From contig NZ_OY775906.1 of NCBI RefSeq assembly GCF_963675065.1, forward strand, positions 2,024,001 to 2,088,000: a stretch of 64,000 bases of DNA, read 5' to 3'. Of the stretch, positions 33,233 to 43,935 are shown one piece after another (position 1 is the first letter of the stretch; every line of letters starts with the position of its first letter). The DNA is from an uncultured Draconibacterium sp. Its GTDB lineage: Bacteria > Bacteroidota > Bacteroidia > Bacteroidales > Prolixibacteraceae. The notes beneath the pieces were generated by a model, which worked only from the letters and a program-made list of their open reading frames with translations, was not told the origin of the DNA and did no database searches. The translations under genes were made by a program, and so were the position numbers.

Positions 33233-36200
33233 CTATAAAATCACACCTAGTTCAGCAATCGAGCTATAAAAACTACGACTGACTTCGCGCAAGGTGGTAA
33301 TTTTAATGTAACGCACCTTATATGTTTTATCAAACATCTTCTCCTGACGTTCGTCGGAATAACCAAAACGACCATTTTCAACCGCTGTTTCCCAGTTGTT
33401 GCCATCGGCACTTACCTCGAAATTATAAGTTGCAATACGGCCATTCCATGAGTCTTGTCGCGGCAAATAGCTAAAACCTTTTAACTCCAGCGTCTCGCCC
33501 AAATCCACTTGCAAGAAGTGTGGTTGAACCAGCGTTTCATCACTCCAATCTGAATGCCATATCGTTTCAGGGTTGTTATCAATAGCCTTTTCCGGCTCGT
33601 TTCCTTCGTAGCTGCAATCGGCTGTGGCAGTCCACTTCTTTTTGCTCATTTCAAAATTACGGATTACAAGGTTGCTGTTCATTTTCCCTTTAACTTTTGC
33701 ATAAACAGCTACTTTCCCGCCTTTTTTTAGCTCGAATGGTTTTTTATAAGCTTTAAATTTCTCATCATTTACCGAATAAAAAAGATCCGCATTTTCAGAA
33801 CTACTTACTGAAATTTCTCCATTATTATTTTGTTCCAGAACCGGAGCCTGCGCCAATAAAAGTTCGGCTACCGGGTATTTTTCGGCGGCATACTCAAATA
33901 TGTTTTTTTGCTGAAACTGCACCGGCGAATAAGTAACATCGAACCGATAAATGCCGCTTGTTGCTACATACTGAGGTAAAATCCCGGGGCCACATGTAGC
34001 AGTTCCCAAACCGGTTACTAAGGCATCGTAATTAACGGTTACAAAATCGGCTTCATCCAACTCGTTCAGGTGTCGTGCTTTTGTAATTTCGGCATCATCA
34101 TACGGATAAGCACTAAAATTCATCTCATTTGTACCACTCATTAAAAATCCGATTCCTTCGCTGTTCGAAACCGAAGCCCATCGTACGCCCGATTGGTTAC
34201 AATTATCTTGCGGAATAACGATATTATGGTCGTAAAGCTGTTCGGCAGTAGTTGAATAAAAATCGAATTTACCTCCACTTTTCCGATCGGGATACGTAGA
34301 AACACCACCCAAACCATACCAGCTCACTTCGTTGTACGAACGTTTCATTTTCATTTGCAAACCAACTTTTGCTACTGCAGCTATTGAATTTGGCAAATTA
34401 ACTTCGCTTGAAATATTAAATGTTCCGTCGGCAAAAATATGGTACTGCATAACGGCTGAGAACTCTGAAGAAGCACTTTTTAAGGCAACGGGGAAAATCA
34501 GCACAAGACTACCATCGGCCTGATTTTTTAGCTCAGGTTTTTGAGCTGTTTGCTCCAATTGATTCAATCCGGCTCTTTCCCAAATTCGGTAACCATTGCG
34601 GTCGCGAATATCGTTTTCTGTTGGCGGGCGGAAGAAGTTTAATCGTGGCCCCTGTTTCATCATTTCTTTTCCTTTGAAAATGTACGATGAAATAATGCCT
34701 GATTCAGCATCTATTTTTAACTGGTAGTTTTCTCCCAAAACAACGTATGCTTCTTCGTTTTGCTGAACTGAGATTTCACCTTTGTTTTCAACTGTAGTAT
34801 ATGCAGCCGATTGTGTTGGTAACATAAATTCTTCCCAGGCTTGTTCGTGTCCGGCTTTTACCAAACCTTTTCTATTTTTGGTAACCAGCGAAAACTTCAG
34901 CACATAACTTTGTCCCGCTTTGAGTTCTGGTAATTCGGGTAACGAAATGCTAAATGATTTTTCGGCCAGTGGCTCAACATTTAAATCAGCAATCCTTCCG
35001 TGAGCAACAATTCCTTCCGCACTTTTAACCGTCCAAAACAAACTAAATTCGTTCAGGTTAGTAAAAAAGTATTTATTTCTAATGGTAAATTTTCCGGCAG
35101 TTAAATCGTCGGCTTGTATTGCAATATTCTGATAAACTTTTTTTGTTTCCCACAATTGCGGATTTGGCAAACGATCAGGATTTACCAATCCGTTCATACA
35201 AAAACTATTGTCGCTGGGTTTATTGGTTCCGTAATCACCGCCATAAGTGTAATACATTCTGCCTTTCTCATCCACTTCGCGCAATCCCTGGTCAACCCAG
35301 TCCCAAATGCAACCGCCCTGCAAGGCCGGGTACATTTCAATGGCATCCCAGTAATCCTGTAAACCGCCACAACTGTTTCCCATCGCGTGTGCGTATTCAC
35401 ATTGGATTAACGGACGATCAGGATTTTCTTTGGCATAATTGATCATTCCATCAATACCCATATACATTGGGCAGAAAATATCGGTGTGGTCGGCCAGACC
35501 GGCACGCTCGTACTGTACCGGACGACTTTTATCGCGTTCTTTAATCCAATTGTAATCGGCAACAAAGTTGATTCCATCGCCGGCTTCGTTTCCTAACGAC
35601 CAGGTAACAATACAAGCGTGGTTTTTATCGCGTTCCACCATTCGGCGTGTACGGTCCAGGTGCATAGGTCCCCACTCGGCATGTTTGGCCAAACTTTCTT
35701 CGCCATACCCCATTCCGTGAGATTCAATATTGGCTTCATCAATTACATACAATCCATACAAATCGCAAAGCACATAAAACTCCGGATCGTCAGGATAGTG
35801 GCAGGTGCGCACGGTATTGATGTTAAATTCCTTCATCAGCTGAATATCTTTTAACATCATTTCGCGGCTAATCACATGTCCTTCATCCGGGTCATGTTCA
35901 TGACGGTTCACTCCTTTTACATAAACCGCTTTTCCGTTCACCATAAACTGGCCGTTTTTAATTTCAGCAGTGCGGAATCCAATGTTTTGCAAAAGTGCTT
36001 CAACTGTATTTCCATCAGCATCTTTTAAAACGATCAGCAGTTTATACAAATTAGGTTGTTCTGCCGACCATTTTTTTGGATTATCAACATTGGCAGCAAA
36101 TTCAAACATCGTGGCTTTTTCACCAACAGTCGAAGTTTCGGATAAATCAATAACTTTTTGATCTTTATCAAACGTTAAAACGCTTGCCTCAACAGTGTAA

Positions 36201-37027
36201 GTTCCGGCATCTGCTCCAGTATGGTTTTCCACTTCTACTTCCAGCGAAAAGATCCCGTCCTCATAATTTTCGTCTAGGCCGGCATGAACAAAAAAGTCGC
36301 GTACATGAACTTTTGGAGTGGCCTGTAAATAAACATCGCGCTCAATACCACTTATTCTCCAAAAATCCTGGCACTCCAGATAACTTCCGGTACTCCAGCG
36401 ATACACTTCCAGGGCCAACGTATTTTCTCCGGGTTTTACGAATTCTGTTAAATCGAACTCGGCCGGAGTTTTTGAACCTTCGCTATACCCAACTTTTTCG
36501 CCATTTACCCAAATGTAAAACGCCGATTTTACAGCTCCAAAGTGTATAGAGATCTGGCGGCCATCCCAATTCTCGGGAATGGTAAAATTACGTCGGTAAC
36601 TTCCAACCGGATTGTAACCAGATGGAATATGTGGTGGATTTGGACGTTCGTTTGCAATCATCCAAAACGGATATGTTGTATTTACATAAATGGCTGTATC
36701 AAATCCCTGGCGTTCCCAGTTAGCCGGCACTTTTATATCGGCCCAGCTACTTACATCATAATCGGTTTTGTAAAAATCAACAGGTCGGCCTTCGGGATTG
36801 GCGGCTATATTAAATTTCCAAATGCCATTTAACGACTGAAAATAAACCGACTCATTCTTAATATTGTCCCACGCCATTCGTTCACTTTCAAAAGGGAAAA
36901 AACTGGCATGCGGATCGGTACGATTAATATTAAAAACTGCAGGATCTTCCCATTCTTTGACATCCTGAGAAAAAACGGATGAGTACATTAGCACTACTAA
37001 AAATAGTAAACTTAAATTTTTTAACAT
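33233..37027 (-). CDS. GH2 beta-galactosidase (LacZ-like) with C-terminal F5/8 domain
   Basis: Start chosen at 37027 (MLKNLSLLFLVVLMYSSVFS), which gives a good signal peptide; a start nine codons upstream is possible. About 1264 residues: sugar-binding jelly roll, Ig-like domain, TIM barrel with GVNRHEHDPDEG, SLGNEAGDG (acid Glu near 481) and CEYAHAMGNS (nucleophile Glu near 544), then the LacZ small-chain beta sandwich. After about residue 1050 come a chitobiase-like Fn3 segment (VSSSENADLFYSVNDE) and an F5/8 type C domain (NPETIWHSDWSDETLVQPHFLQVDLGE). It hydrolyses beta-galactosides in the periplasm or outside. It is longer than E. coli LacZ because of the added binding domains. Confidence 0.93.
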   Translation of the reverse strand: MLKNLSLLFLVVLMYSSVFSQDVKEWEDPAVFNINRTDPHASFFPFESERMAWDNIKNESVYFQSLNGIWKFNIAANPEGRPVDFYKTDYDVSSWADIKVPANWERQGFDTAIYVNTTYPFWMIANERPNPPHIPSGYNPVGSYRRNFTIPENWDGRQISIHFGAVKSAFYIWVNGEKVGYSEGSKTPAEFDLTEFVKPGENTLALEVYRWSTGSYLECQDFWRISGIERDVYLQATPKVHVRDFFVHAGLDENYEDGIFSLEVEVENHTGADAGTYTVEASVLTFDKDQKVIDLSETSTVGEKATMFEFAANVDNPKKWSAEQPNLYKLLIVLKDADGNTVEALLQNIGFRTAEIKNGQFMVNGKAVYVKGVNRHEHDPDEGHVISREMMLKDIQLMKEFNINTVRTCHYPDDPEFYVLCDLYGLYVIDEANIESHGMGYGEESLAKHAEWGPMHLDRTRRMVERDKNHACIVTWSLGNEAGDGINFVADYNWIKERDKSRPVQYERAGLADHTDIFCPMYMGIDGMINYAKENPDRPLIQCEYAHAMGNSCGGLQDYWDAIEMYPALQGGCIWDWVDQGLREVDEKGRMYYTYGGDYGTNKPSDNSFCMNGLVNPDRLPNPQLWETKKVYQNIAIQADDLTAGKFTIRNKYFFTNLNEFSLFWTVKSAEGIVAHGRIADLNVEPLAEKSFSISLPELPELKAGQSYVLKFSLVTKNRKGLVKAGHEQAWEEFMLPTQSAAYTTVENKGEISVQQNEEAYVVLGENYQLKIDAESGIISSYIFKGKEMMKQGPRLNFFRPPTENDIRDRNGYRIWERAGLNQLEQTAQKPELKNQADGSLVLIFPVALKSASSEFSAVMQYHIFADGTFNISSEVNLPNSIAAVAKVGLQMKMKRSYNEVSWYGLGGVSTYPDRKSGGKFDFYSTTAEQLYDHNIVIPQDNCNQSGVRWASVSNSEGIGFLMSGTNEMNFSAYPYDDAEITKARHLNELDEADFVTVNYDALVTGLGTATCGPGILPQYVATSGIYRFDVTYSPVQFQQKNIFEYAAEKYPVAELLLAQAPVLEQNNNGEISVSSSENADLFYSVNDEKFKAYKKPFELKKGGKVAVYAKVKGKMNSNLVIRNFEMSKKKWTATADCSYEGNEPEKAIDNNPETIWHSDWSDETLVQPHFLQVDLGETLELKGFSYLPRQDSWNGRIATYNFEVSADGNNWETAVENGRFGYSDERQEKMFDKTYKVRYIKITTLREVSRSFYSSIAELGVIL

Positions 37028-37497
37028 GATATGTGGTTTAATTGATTTCTCCAATTACTGAGACTCATAAATTGCCGGTTTAACCTATGCGAATGCAATG
37101 TTTTTCATTCTAAATTATCGCAAATTAATGCAAACAACATCAGCCTTATAGTCACAAACGAGAACAGCTGAGAAATAAGAATTATCTGAGATACGGCAAA
37201 TATATAAATCTTAAAGCGTGTAATGAATAAAATAGAACGGTGTTTTTTCAATATGTTATTTGAGGAAATGAAGTGAAACCAGGTCGAATTTTGAATTCTT
37301 AATCATAAGTCAATACGTAAAAAAATACACAAAAATATATTTAGCCATTCGTTTCATTTTCAATTAGATACTTTTTAATCCTATTATACAAAAATCCCTA
37401 ATTTAATGCACCTTTTAGTGCATTCTAAATTAGCACCTTAGCTAAACATTTCTGACTTATATTCGTTTTATTTGCGACTGATTAACAAGAATCGTTT
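37028..37497. other. Divergent intergenic region with long hairpin
   Basis: No gene. A 14-bp stem with a two-base bulge, CTAATTTAATGCAC (37398-37411) and its partner at 37418-37433, lies 65 bases before the E1 gene and could be an operator or attenuator. A 45-base stretch at 37237-37281 resembles one at 32535-32579 upstream of the methyltransferase. Confidence 0.55.
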
Positions 37498-39909
37498 ATG
37501 TATTTAGAAAAAGAAAAACCGGCAACAAAGAACCAGATATCTGCAAAAGAAGCACTTCAGGATTACTACATTGCGCGATTAAGTCGCGAGTTGAGTATAA
37601 TGGGGCGCCGCGAGGTACATAACGGACGTGCACACTTTGGTATTTTTGGCGATGGAAAAGAAATTGCCCAGATTGCTTATGCCAAGAATTTCAAAAAAGG
37701 TGACTGGCGTTCGGGCTATTATCGCGATCAGACCTTTATGCTGGCACTGGGGTTACTGGAACCGGAAGAGTTTTTTGCCATGATTTACGGCGATACCGAC
37801 GATGAGATGAATCCATCTACAGGAGGACGAAATTTCAATAATCACTTTAGCACAAGAAACATAAGCGATTCGGGAGAAATAAAAGATCTTGCCGATCAGT
37901 ACAATTCAGCTTCCGATATTTCATCAACAGGAGGTCAGATGCCACGTTTGCTGGGGCTGGCACAAGCCAGTAAAATGGTTCGTGAACAACCCGAATTAAA
38001 AAAACGGCTGAATAACAATGTTACCGGTAACGAAGTAGCATTTGGCAGTATTGGCGATGCCAGCACAAGCGAAGGAATTTTCTTTGAAACGATAAATGCA
38101 GCCGGGGTTCTGCAGGTACCGATGGCCGTTGCAATTTACGACGATGGTTTTGGAATAAGTGTGCCGATTGAGCTGCAAACCACCAAGTCGAGTATTTCAG
38201 AAGCACTAAAAGGTTTTCAGAAAAAAGAAGACAGCAATGGCGTAAACATCTATAAATGTAAAGGCTGGAGCTATCCCGATTTGGTTGACACATTCAAAAA
38301 AGGAATCGACACCTGCCGGAAGACCCATACTCCTGTTGTATTTCATATTAACGAAGTTACTCAGCCGCAAGGGCATTCTACTTCAGGCTCGCACGAACGA
38401 TACAAAACAAAAGAGCGTCTGGCGTGGGAAAAAGAATACGACGGCGTTAACCAAATGCGAAAATGGATGCTCGAATCAGGAATTGCCGACGAAGAGATGT
38501 TGGCTGAGATTGAAAAATCAGCACAAAAACGAGCAAAAGAAGCCCGCAAGAACGCGTGGAATAATTATACCGAAGGTTATCAGAATGAACGAACTGAGTT
38601 GATCAAAATTCTGAAAAGAATTGATAAGCGAAGTGAACTGCAGAGTTTACGACGCTTTGAAAAGGTCACAGATAAAATTTTTCCAACACGGCGATCGCAT
38701 GTCAGTTTTGCCAAAAGGCTGAAACTCGAACTTCATACCATGCCGGAGTTGGAAGATGAACGCAATATTCTGAAAGACTGGATCAGTCGTTTTGAAGAAC
38801 GTACCGCCGGATTTTATAACGGAGAATTGCACCGAACCGGACCGGACGCTGCGCTAAATGTAAAAGCAGTTGCTGCAGAATACGATGAGAACTCTACCGA
38901 CGTAAACGGATCGGTGGTGGTAAATAAAAACTTTGATGCCCTGTTTAGCAAATACCCCAACCTGGTAACTTTTGGTGAAGACACCGGAAAACTGGGAGAT
39001 GTAAACCAGGGGATGAAAGGTATGCAGGAAAAATACGGCAAAGTTCGTGTTGACGATGCCGGTATTCGCGAAGCAACAATCATCGGACAAGGAATTGGTT
39101 TGGCGATGCGTGGTTTCCGCCCGATTGCCGAAATTCAATACCTCGACTACCTGATTTATGCACAGTCGCAGTTAAGCGACGATTTGGCCACTTTGCAATA
39201 CCGCACCAAAGGCCGCCAGGCTGCACCGTTGATTGTGCGTACGCGTGGTCACCAGCTACAGGGAATCTGGCATGCCGGATCGCCAATGCAAATGCTACTG
39301 GGATCGATGCGTGGCATGTACCTCTGTGTTCCCCGTAACCTGACACAAGCTGCAGGGTTCTACAATACCTTATTAGAAGGTAACGACCCGGCACTGGTTA
39401 TTGAGCCGCTAAAAGGTTATAACGTTAAGGAAAAACTTCCGGCCAACCATGGCGAATACAAAGTGCCGCTTGGCGTACCGGAAATTATGCAGGAAGGAAC
39501 AGACGTTACCGTTGTTACTTATGCGTGGAACGTGCACCATGCAGTAAAAGCAGCAAAACTTTTGCAGGACTTTAAAGGTATTTCCATTGAGGTGATCGAT
39601 GTACAAACGTTAATGCCTTTTGATGTAAATCACATCATTTTGCAATCCATCAAAAAAACTGGTAAAGTAATTTTTATGGACGAAGATGTGCCCGGTGGAG
39701 GTACGGCATACATGATGCAAAAAGTAATCGAGGAACAAAAAGCATTTGATTATTTAGACACCGCGCCACGAACACTTTCAGCACAGGAACACCGCCCTGC
39801 TTATGGTATCGACGGCGAATATTTCTCAAAACCAAACGTAGAATTGCTTTTCAAAAACGTGTATGAAATGATGCGCGAAGTGGAACCTGATCGTTTTCCG
39901 GAATTATAA
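37498..39909 (+). CDS. 2-oxoacid dehydrogenase E1, fused alpha and beta subunits
   Basis: 803 residues, cytoplasmic. Residues 20-370 are the alpha part with the thiamine-diphosphate motif GDASTSEGIFFETINAAG...YDDGFGIS. Residues 450-800 are the beta part (FGEDTGKLGDVNQGMKGMQEKYG, GFRPIAEIQYLDY, MDEDVPGGGTAY). This architecture is the common Bacteroidota branched-chain (2-oxoisovalerate) dehydrogenase E1, which decarboxylates the oxoacid and passes the acyl group to lipoyl-E2. E2 and E3 are not adjacent. The canonical NN in the ThDP motif is replaced by DD. The 3' end overlaps the convergent gene by 6 bases. Confidence 0.88.
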   Translation: MYLEKEKPATKNQISAKEALQDYYIARLSRELSIMGRREVHNGRAHFGIFGDGKEIAQIAYAKNFKKGDWRSGYYRDQTFMLALGLLEPEEFFAMIYGDTDDEMNPSTGGRNFNNHFSTRNISDSGEIKDLADQYNSASDISSTGGQMPRLLGLAQASKMVREQPELKKRLNNNVTGNEVAFGSIGDASTSEGIFFETINAAGVLQVPMAVAIYDDGFGISVPIELQTTKSSISEALKGFQKKEDSNGVNIYKCKGWSYPDLVDTFKKGIDTCRKTHTPVVFHINEVTQPQGHSTSGSHERYKTKERLAWEKEYDGVNQMRKWMLESGIADEEMLAEIEKSAQKRAKEARKNAWNNYTEGYQNERTELIKILKRIDKRSELQSLRRFEKVTDKIFPTRRSHVSFAKRLKLELHTMPELEDERNILKDWISRFEERTAGFYNGELHRTGPDAALNVKAVAAEYDENSTDVNGSVVVNKNFDALFSKYPNLVTFGEDTGKLGDVNQGMKGMQEKYGKVRVDDAGIREATIIGQGIGLAMRGFRPIAEIQYLDYLIYAQSQLSDDLATLQYRTKGRQAAPLIVRTRGHQLQGIWHAGSPMQMLLGSMRGMYLCVPRNLTQAAGFYNTLLEGNDPALVIEPLKGYNVKEKLPANHGEYKVPLGVPEIMQEGTDVTVVTYAWNVHHAVKAAKLLQDFKGISIEVIDVQTLMPFDVNHIILQSIKKTGKVIFMDEDVPGGGTAYMMQKVIEEQKAFDYLDTAPRTLSAQEHRPAYGIDGEYFSKPNVELLFKNVYEMMREVEPDRFPEL

Positions 39910-41811
39910 CTTTTTCAGAATAATTTTCTGGTTATCGGCATCGTGTATCTTTTTCATGTATTCAACAAAAGCAGCATATTTTTCGGGCTGAAAAGTACCG
40001 GCATTGATCTCATTTTTTCGAACATAAGAGATCGTACGCCCATCAGCTTCCAAAGAATACTGATAACTTCCAAAGTCAGATGTAATATCGATTCCTAACG
40101 GAAGATATTCTATTTCGTATCCTTCGGGCAGCTGTATTTCAACATTATCGATATCGAGATATGACAGGTTCATACGAAATGGATATGTTCTGTTTTTCTC
40201 CCGTTTTGGAGTAGATGATGACTGATTGATGATATTTACTGGCATGAAAAAACGATCACCCATTTTGGCAGCATATCTGGCAACATCTATTTCCCTGATA
40301 CGTGTGGCTGAAGGAACTTCAGATTGATTGGAACGATAAACTATATTTTTGTATACGGCTCCGGTAATGTCTCCTTCTTTTAATTCATCTTCAATCTGTT
40401 CTTCGGTTGTTTTTCTTAATTGATCTTCAATAAACTCATATTGTAAACCGGTATAAACAACGGTATCATTTACCACAGCATTTCCCTGCGTATCTAATAC
40501 AATCGAAACTAAAGATTTCCACAGGTTGTCGTTTGTATTGAATTTTGGTGTGCGGATTAAACAACTGTTATCTTTATCGACCAGCAGCACCATGCGATCA
40601 GCCGTAAAACTTCCTAAAAAGCCAAAAGGAGAAAACTGGTTGGTACATTCAAGAAATACCGTATCCGATTCAAGCGGAACGCACAATATAACATGATTGA
40701 AATCCTGCGACGGGAAGTCAGGTACAATTTTCTCTGCAGTACGACCGGCATTAACCAGGGTATAATAGGAATTTATTTCAACCGCCTCCAACATTGCACG
40801 CATATAATTTACCAGGGCTTTACAATCGCCATACTTCACCTCATCAACTTTTTGAGCAGAAAGGGGTTCAAAACCGCCAATGCCCAACTGAACACTCACA
40901 TAACGTGTCTCGGTCTGCAGGTATTGATAAATTGCTTTCACTTTATTCAAGGTATTATTTTCACCTTTAACAAGCTCTTTCAGAAAAAGAATTCGTTCTT
41001 CGGGTAATGTCGTTTTATCCTCAATCAATTCCCAGATCCACCGGCCGTAACTTTCCCAGGTTGACAAATCACCATCCGCTCCAAAATAAGAGAATTCTGT
41101 TGGCGCAACCATAATAGTTGGAACATGCTCATAAATCGGAATTGCATAAGGTTCTCTTTCAATGGCAAGTTGATTCTTTAATTCCCACGAATACTGAACA
41201 TCATCATCTACTCCCTCACTTTTTTCTACTGCTTCACTATTATTTCCCCGAATGCGAACCTGCATATCATCGTGCAAACTTATTGAATAGCTGGCCCGTT
41301 CGACTGATTTATAATAGCCATCGATGGGTGTCCAATCGTAATAATCTACAACCCCGTTAAAATCTATCGTATACTCGTACATTACGGTGTATGGATATGT
41401 ACTGATATTGGGAGTTATCCGTTTAAATCGTGCATCACTATACAATGAAAATCCATCGAAATAACGTTGATCGTATATTTCAGTGTTTTTAAACTTTTTG
41501 ATGAACTTACCATTTTTGTCATAAACCGTTGCTTCTTTAATGTCAACAGCTCTGTTTGAGTCATACGGAATATAGAGTACCCCTTCGTTTTCTCCGTTTT
41601 CGTTTAACACAGTTATAACGTCCTTAACTTTATAACTCACTTTTCTTTTGGAGTATATTTCGAGTAATATTTTGCTGTCGCGAACAACTGAATTTGAATT
41701 ATGCAACAAAAGCGGATTTATATCTGAAACTGGATAAAAAGCTTCTTTTGCATCGAGAGAAAGACTCGAACATACAATAATTAGTATTAAAAAGTAGTGC
41801 TTTAAGCTCAT
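39904..41811 (-). CDS. DUF3857/transglutaminase-like exported protein, active-site residues kept
   Basis: Start at 41811 (MSLKHYFLILIIVCSSLSLDA) chosen for its signal peptide; an upstream ATG would add 25 residues. 635 residues: N-terminal beta-rich DUF3857 domain, transglutaminase-like core at about 280-400 and a C-terminal beta domain. The core has Cys330 in YGDCKALVNYM and His373 in DFNHVILCV, with an acidic position in FLECTNQFSPFG, where Glu seems to replace Asp. The family is a cysteine-protease or amidase-like fold without a settled substrate. Probably periplasmic, in tandem with a diverged paralogue 84 bases upstream. Confidence 0.8.
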   Translation of the reverse strand: MSLKHYFLILIIVCSSLSLDAKEAFYPVSDINPLLLHNSNSVVRDSKILLEIYSKRKVSYKVKDVITVLNENGENEGVLYIPYDSNRAVDIKEATVYDKNGKFIKKFKNTEIYDQRYFDGFSLYSDARFKRITPNISTYPYTVMYEYTIDFNGVVDYYDWTPIDGYYKSVERASYSISLHDDMQVRIRGNNSEAVEKSEGVDDDVQYSWELKNQLAIEREPYAIPIYEHVPTIMVAPTEFSYFGADGDLSTWESYGRWIWELIEDKTTLPEERILFLKELVKGENNTLNKVKAIYQYLQTETRYVSVQLGIGGFEPLSAQKVDEVKYGDCKALVNYMRAMLEAVEINSYYTLVNAGRTAEKIVPDFPSQDFNHVILCVPLESDTVFLECTNQFSPFGFLGSFTADRMVLLVDKDNSCLIRTPKFNTNDNLWKSLVSIVLDTQGNAVVNDTVVYTGLQYEFIEDQLRKTTEEQIEDELKEGDITGAVYKNIVYRSNQSEVPSATRIREIDVARYAAKMGDRFFMPVNIINQSSSTPKREKNRTYPFRMNLSYLDIDNVEIQLPEGYEIEYLPLGIDITSDFGSYQYSLEADGRTISYVRKNEINAGTFQPEKYAAFVEYMKKIHDADNQKIILKKL

Positions 41812-41895
41812 TAGTTTTTGAATTAAATAAATGAACAAATTGAAGCCCCCGACAAGCGTTAATTTAAATTCAACATTTAACGTCAATAGCTTTCA

Positions 41896-43935
41896 TTAAA
41901 TCTTCTTCAGAATAATCTGCTGACTTTGTTTTTCGATAATATGATTAAACAACTCTTTTAACGCCGCATAATCCTCGGCCTGAAATACCGGCTGATTTAC
42001 CGCTAAATTGGAAATTACCTGTAGCTGTTTATCATTAATTTTCTGAATTGAAAACAAATACGATGCTTTCGATCCGGGCAATATCGCATGAAATGTTTCA
42101 GGAATCTCTTCAACTACATAACCTTCGGGTAAATTAAACATCACCATTTCGTTTTCCTTAAACTTAAATCCAAAATCAACCGGATATTTTCGTTCGGCCA
42201 ACTTAAATGGATTTTCATCGGTTGTATTGGCGATTAAAGGAGTGATGTAAATGATGTCTCCGGCAAATATGCTCTTATTGTTAAGACTAACTGCTAATTT
42301 CTCGGTTATACGGTTATTAAGTTCGTTTACCCCATTTACCTCATGCTCATCAATTTCCCAATCAAGATTTCTATCAGCAAAATCTTCAATATATTTATCC
42401 GTATTGGCAAATTCTCCAACTTCAGTTCTGAATGCCTGAGCCGCATACCCCATTCTCGCTATCGATACTGAGCCCGATAACTTGCCATCTTCTGATATTT
42501 GAATAGTTGACACAAATTGAGAATTGGCATTTCCCAGATTGTAAAGATTTATCCACTCCGGTTCTGTACCGCCAACAATTAAACCATTACCATTAAGACA
42601 CTGGTAAGGCAACTCATTTATTGTGCAATCTTTATCAGCTGCATCTAATAGTAACGATTTACCATTTATATCGGCAACCAATACCACATAGTTAAATGAA
42701 GTAACCGTTGGATATAAGAACATTCCATTTGACCGTGTACTTAGCACCATTGGTTTTACTGAAAATCCGGCGTTTCTTAAATAGGCAGACAAAAGGAAAT
42801 TAATATCGGCAACATTTCCATTCTTATCTGAAACAGTTTTACGAAGTCCTTTTGAATATATCGAATTTCTGCCTGTAAATTTATAGTTAGCGCGTACATG
42901 GTTATAAAGAATAGCAACTTTCTCCACATCGTCTGTTATTCCTGATAATAGCTTATTGGTTTCATTTTCCAGAAAGTTTGCATTTCTAAATACAATCTTA
43001 CCGAAATCTTCATCTTCTTTTAAGTTTTTATTGATCGACTCCCATGACTCGGAATAGGTATGGAGCTTTTCACCGGGAAACTGAACAGATTGTAATTCAA
43101 ATTGAACCTGTTGGATATAACTATCGACTGTTGAAATATACGCTTCTTTTTCGAAAGCAGGCATATTCTCTGCAACCCAGTGGTATCTGTTATTGGAAAA
43201 AGCCAGTGTGCTTTGATCATACTGAGTGTTATTCATAAGTCCAGGAGTCTGTAAATCTGCTGCGGAACGTGTTTTATACGTTAACACCTGAGATACAGGA
43301 TACGAATCCTCTTCAAATGCCGCATAGTTTTCAAAACCTAAAGTAAACTTTCTGTATCTGAAATATTCAGGAACTTTCACCATGTACTCGCTGTAAACAG
43401 TAGGAATACTGTGTTGAAACATCCAGGGCCGCATATTTCGAACAAAGGCCTTACAATCGATGGAGTATTTTACATCGATAACCGAACCAACCTTTACGTT
43501 TGGCATGGAAAAAGTTTCTTGTTTATAATATTTATTTACTTCATCCAAATGAATATCCTTTTTACTCAACTCAGTCTTTTCTATTTTTCCACCTTCCAGA
43601 TTAAAAGTGATGGCCTTTAATCCATTTACCTCCTCTTCATACATGCCATCTTTGCTAAGTCCAATCTGAAAATCTGCATATTCAACACCCTCCTTTTTTA
43701 AAATTTTAATTCGCCGGTGTACCGAAAATACCAGTCTCCAGCCAACAGCTTGGTTATACTCAATTTCACTGTCGCCATACTCATACAACACTACAGCTAC
43801 CGCCGAAGTGTCTTTTTCATACACAGTCATTTCAAGATCCTCTTTATCGATCTTTCCAAACTTGATTTTATTCTCTTTACAATTTGCAGATAAAATGACA
43901 AATAGAAATAAGGGTAACAATAGCAATGATTTCAT
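41896..43935 (-). CDS. DUF3857/transglutaminase-like paralogue, catalytic Cys and His lost
   Basis: Start at 43935 (MKSLLLLPLFLFVILSANC); the Cys near residue 19 may be a lipobox. 679 residues with the same domain order as the downstream gene. In the core, YGDCKA of the neighbour corresponds to NGNVAD (Val375) and DFNHVIL to SFNYVVL (Tyr416), so the catalytic Cys and His are absent while LLLDAAD keeps the acid. It therefore probably binds rather than cleaves. Co-transcription with the intact paralogue suggests they work together. Both end with a similar tail (QQIILKKI here, QKIILKKL downstream). Confidence 0.78.
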   Translation of the reverse strand: MKSLLLLPLFLFVILSANCKENKIKFGKIDKEDLEMTVYEKDTSAVAVVLYEYGDSEIEYNQAVGWRLVFSVHRRIKILKKEGVEYADFQIGLSKDGMYEEEVNGLKAITFNLEGGKIEKTELSKKDIHLDEVNKYYKQETFSMPNVKVGSVIDVKYSIDCKAFVRNMRPWMFQHSIPTVYSEYMVKVPEYFRYRKFTLGFENYAAFEEDSYPVSQVLTYKTRSAADLQTPGLMNNTQYDQSTLAFSNNRYHWVAENMPAFEKEAYISTVDSYIQQVQFELQSVQFPGEKLHTYSESWESINKNLKEDEDFGKIVFRNANFLENETNKLLSGITDDVEKVAILYNHVRANYKFTGRNSIYSKGLRKTVSDKNGNVADINFLLSAYLRNAGFSVKPMVLSTRSNGMFLYPTVTSFNYVVLVADINGKSLLLDAADKDCTINELPYQCLNGNGLIVGGTEPEWINLYNLGNANSQFVSTIQISEDGKLSGSVSIARMGYAAQAFRTEVGEFANTDKYIEDFADRNLDWEIDEHEVNGVNELNNRITEKLAVSLNNKSIFAGDIIYITPLIANTTDENPFKLAERKYPVDFGFKFKENEMVMFNLPEGYVVEEIPETFHAILPGSKASYLFSIQKINDKQLQVISNLAVNQPVFQAEDYAALKELFNHIIEKQSQQIILKKI

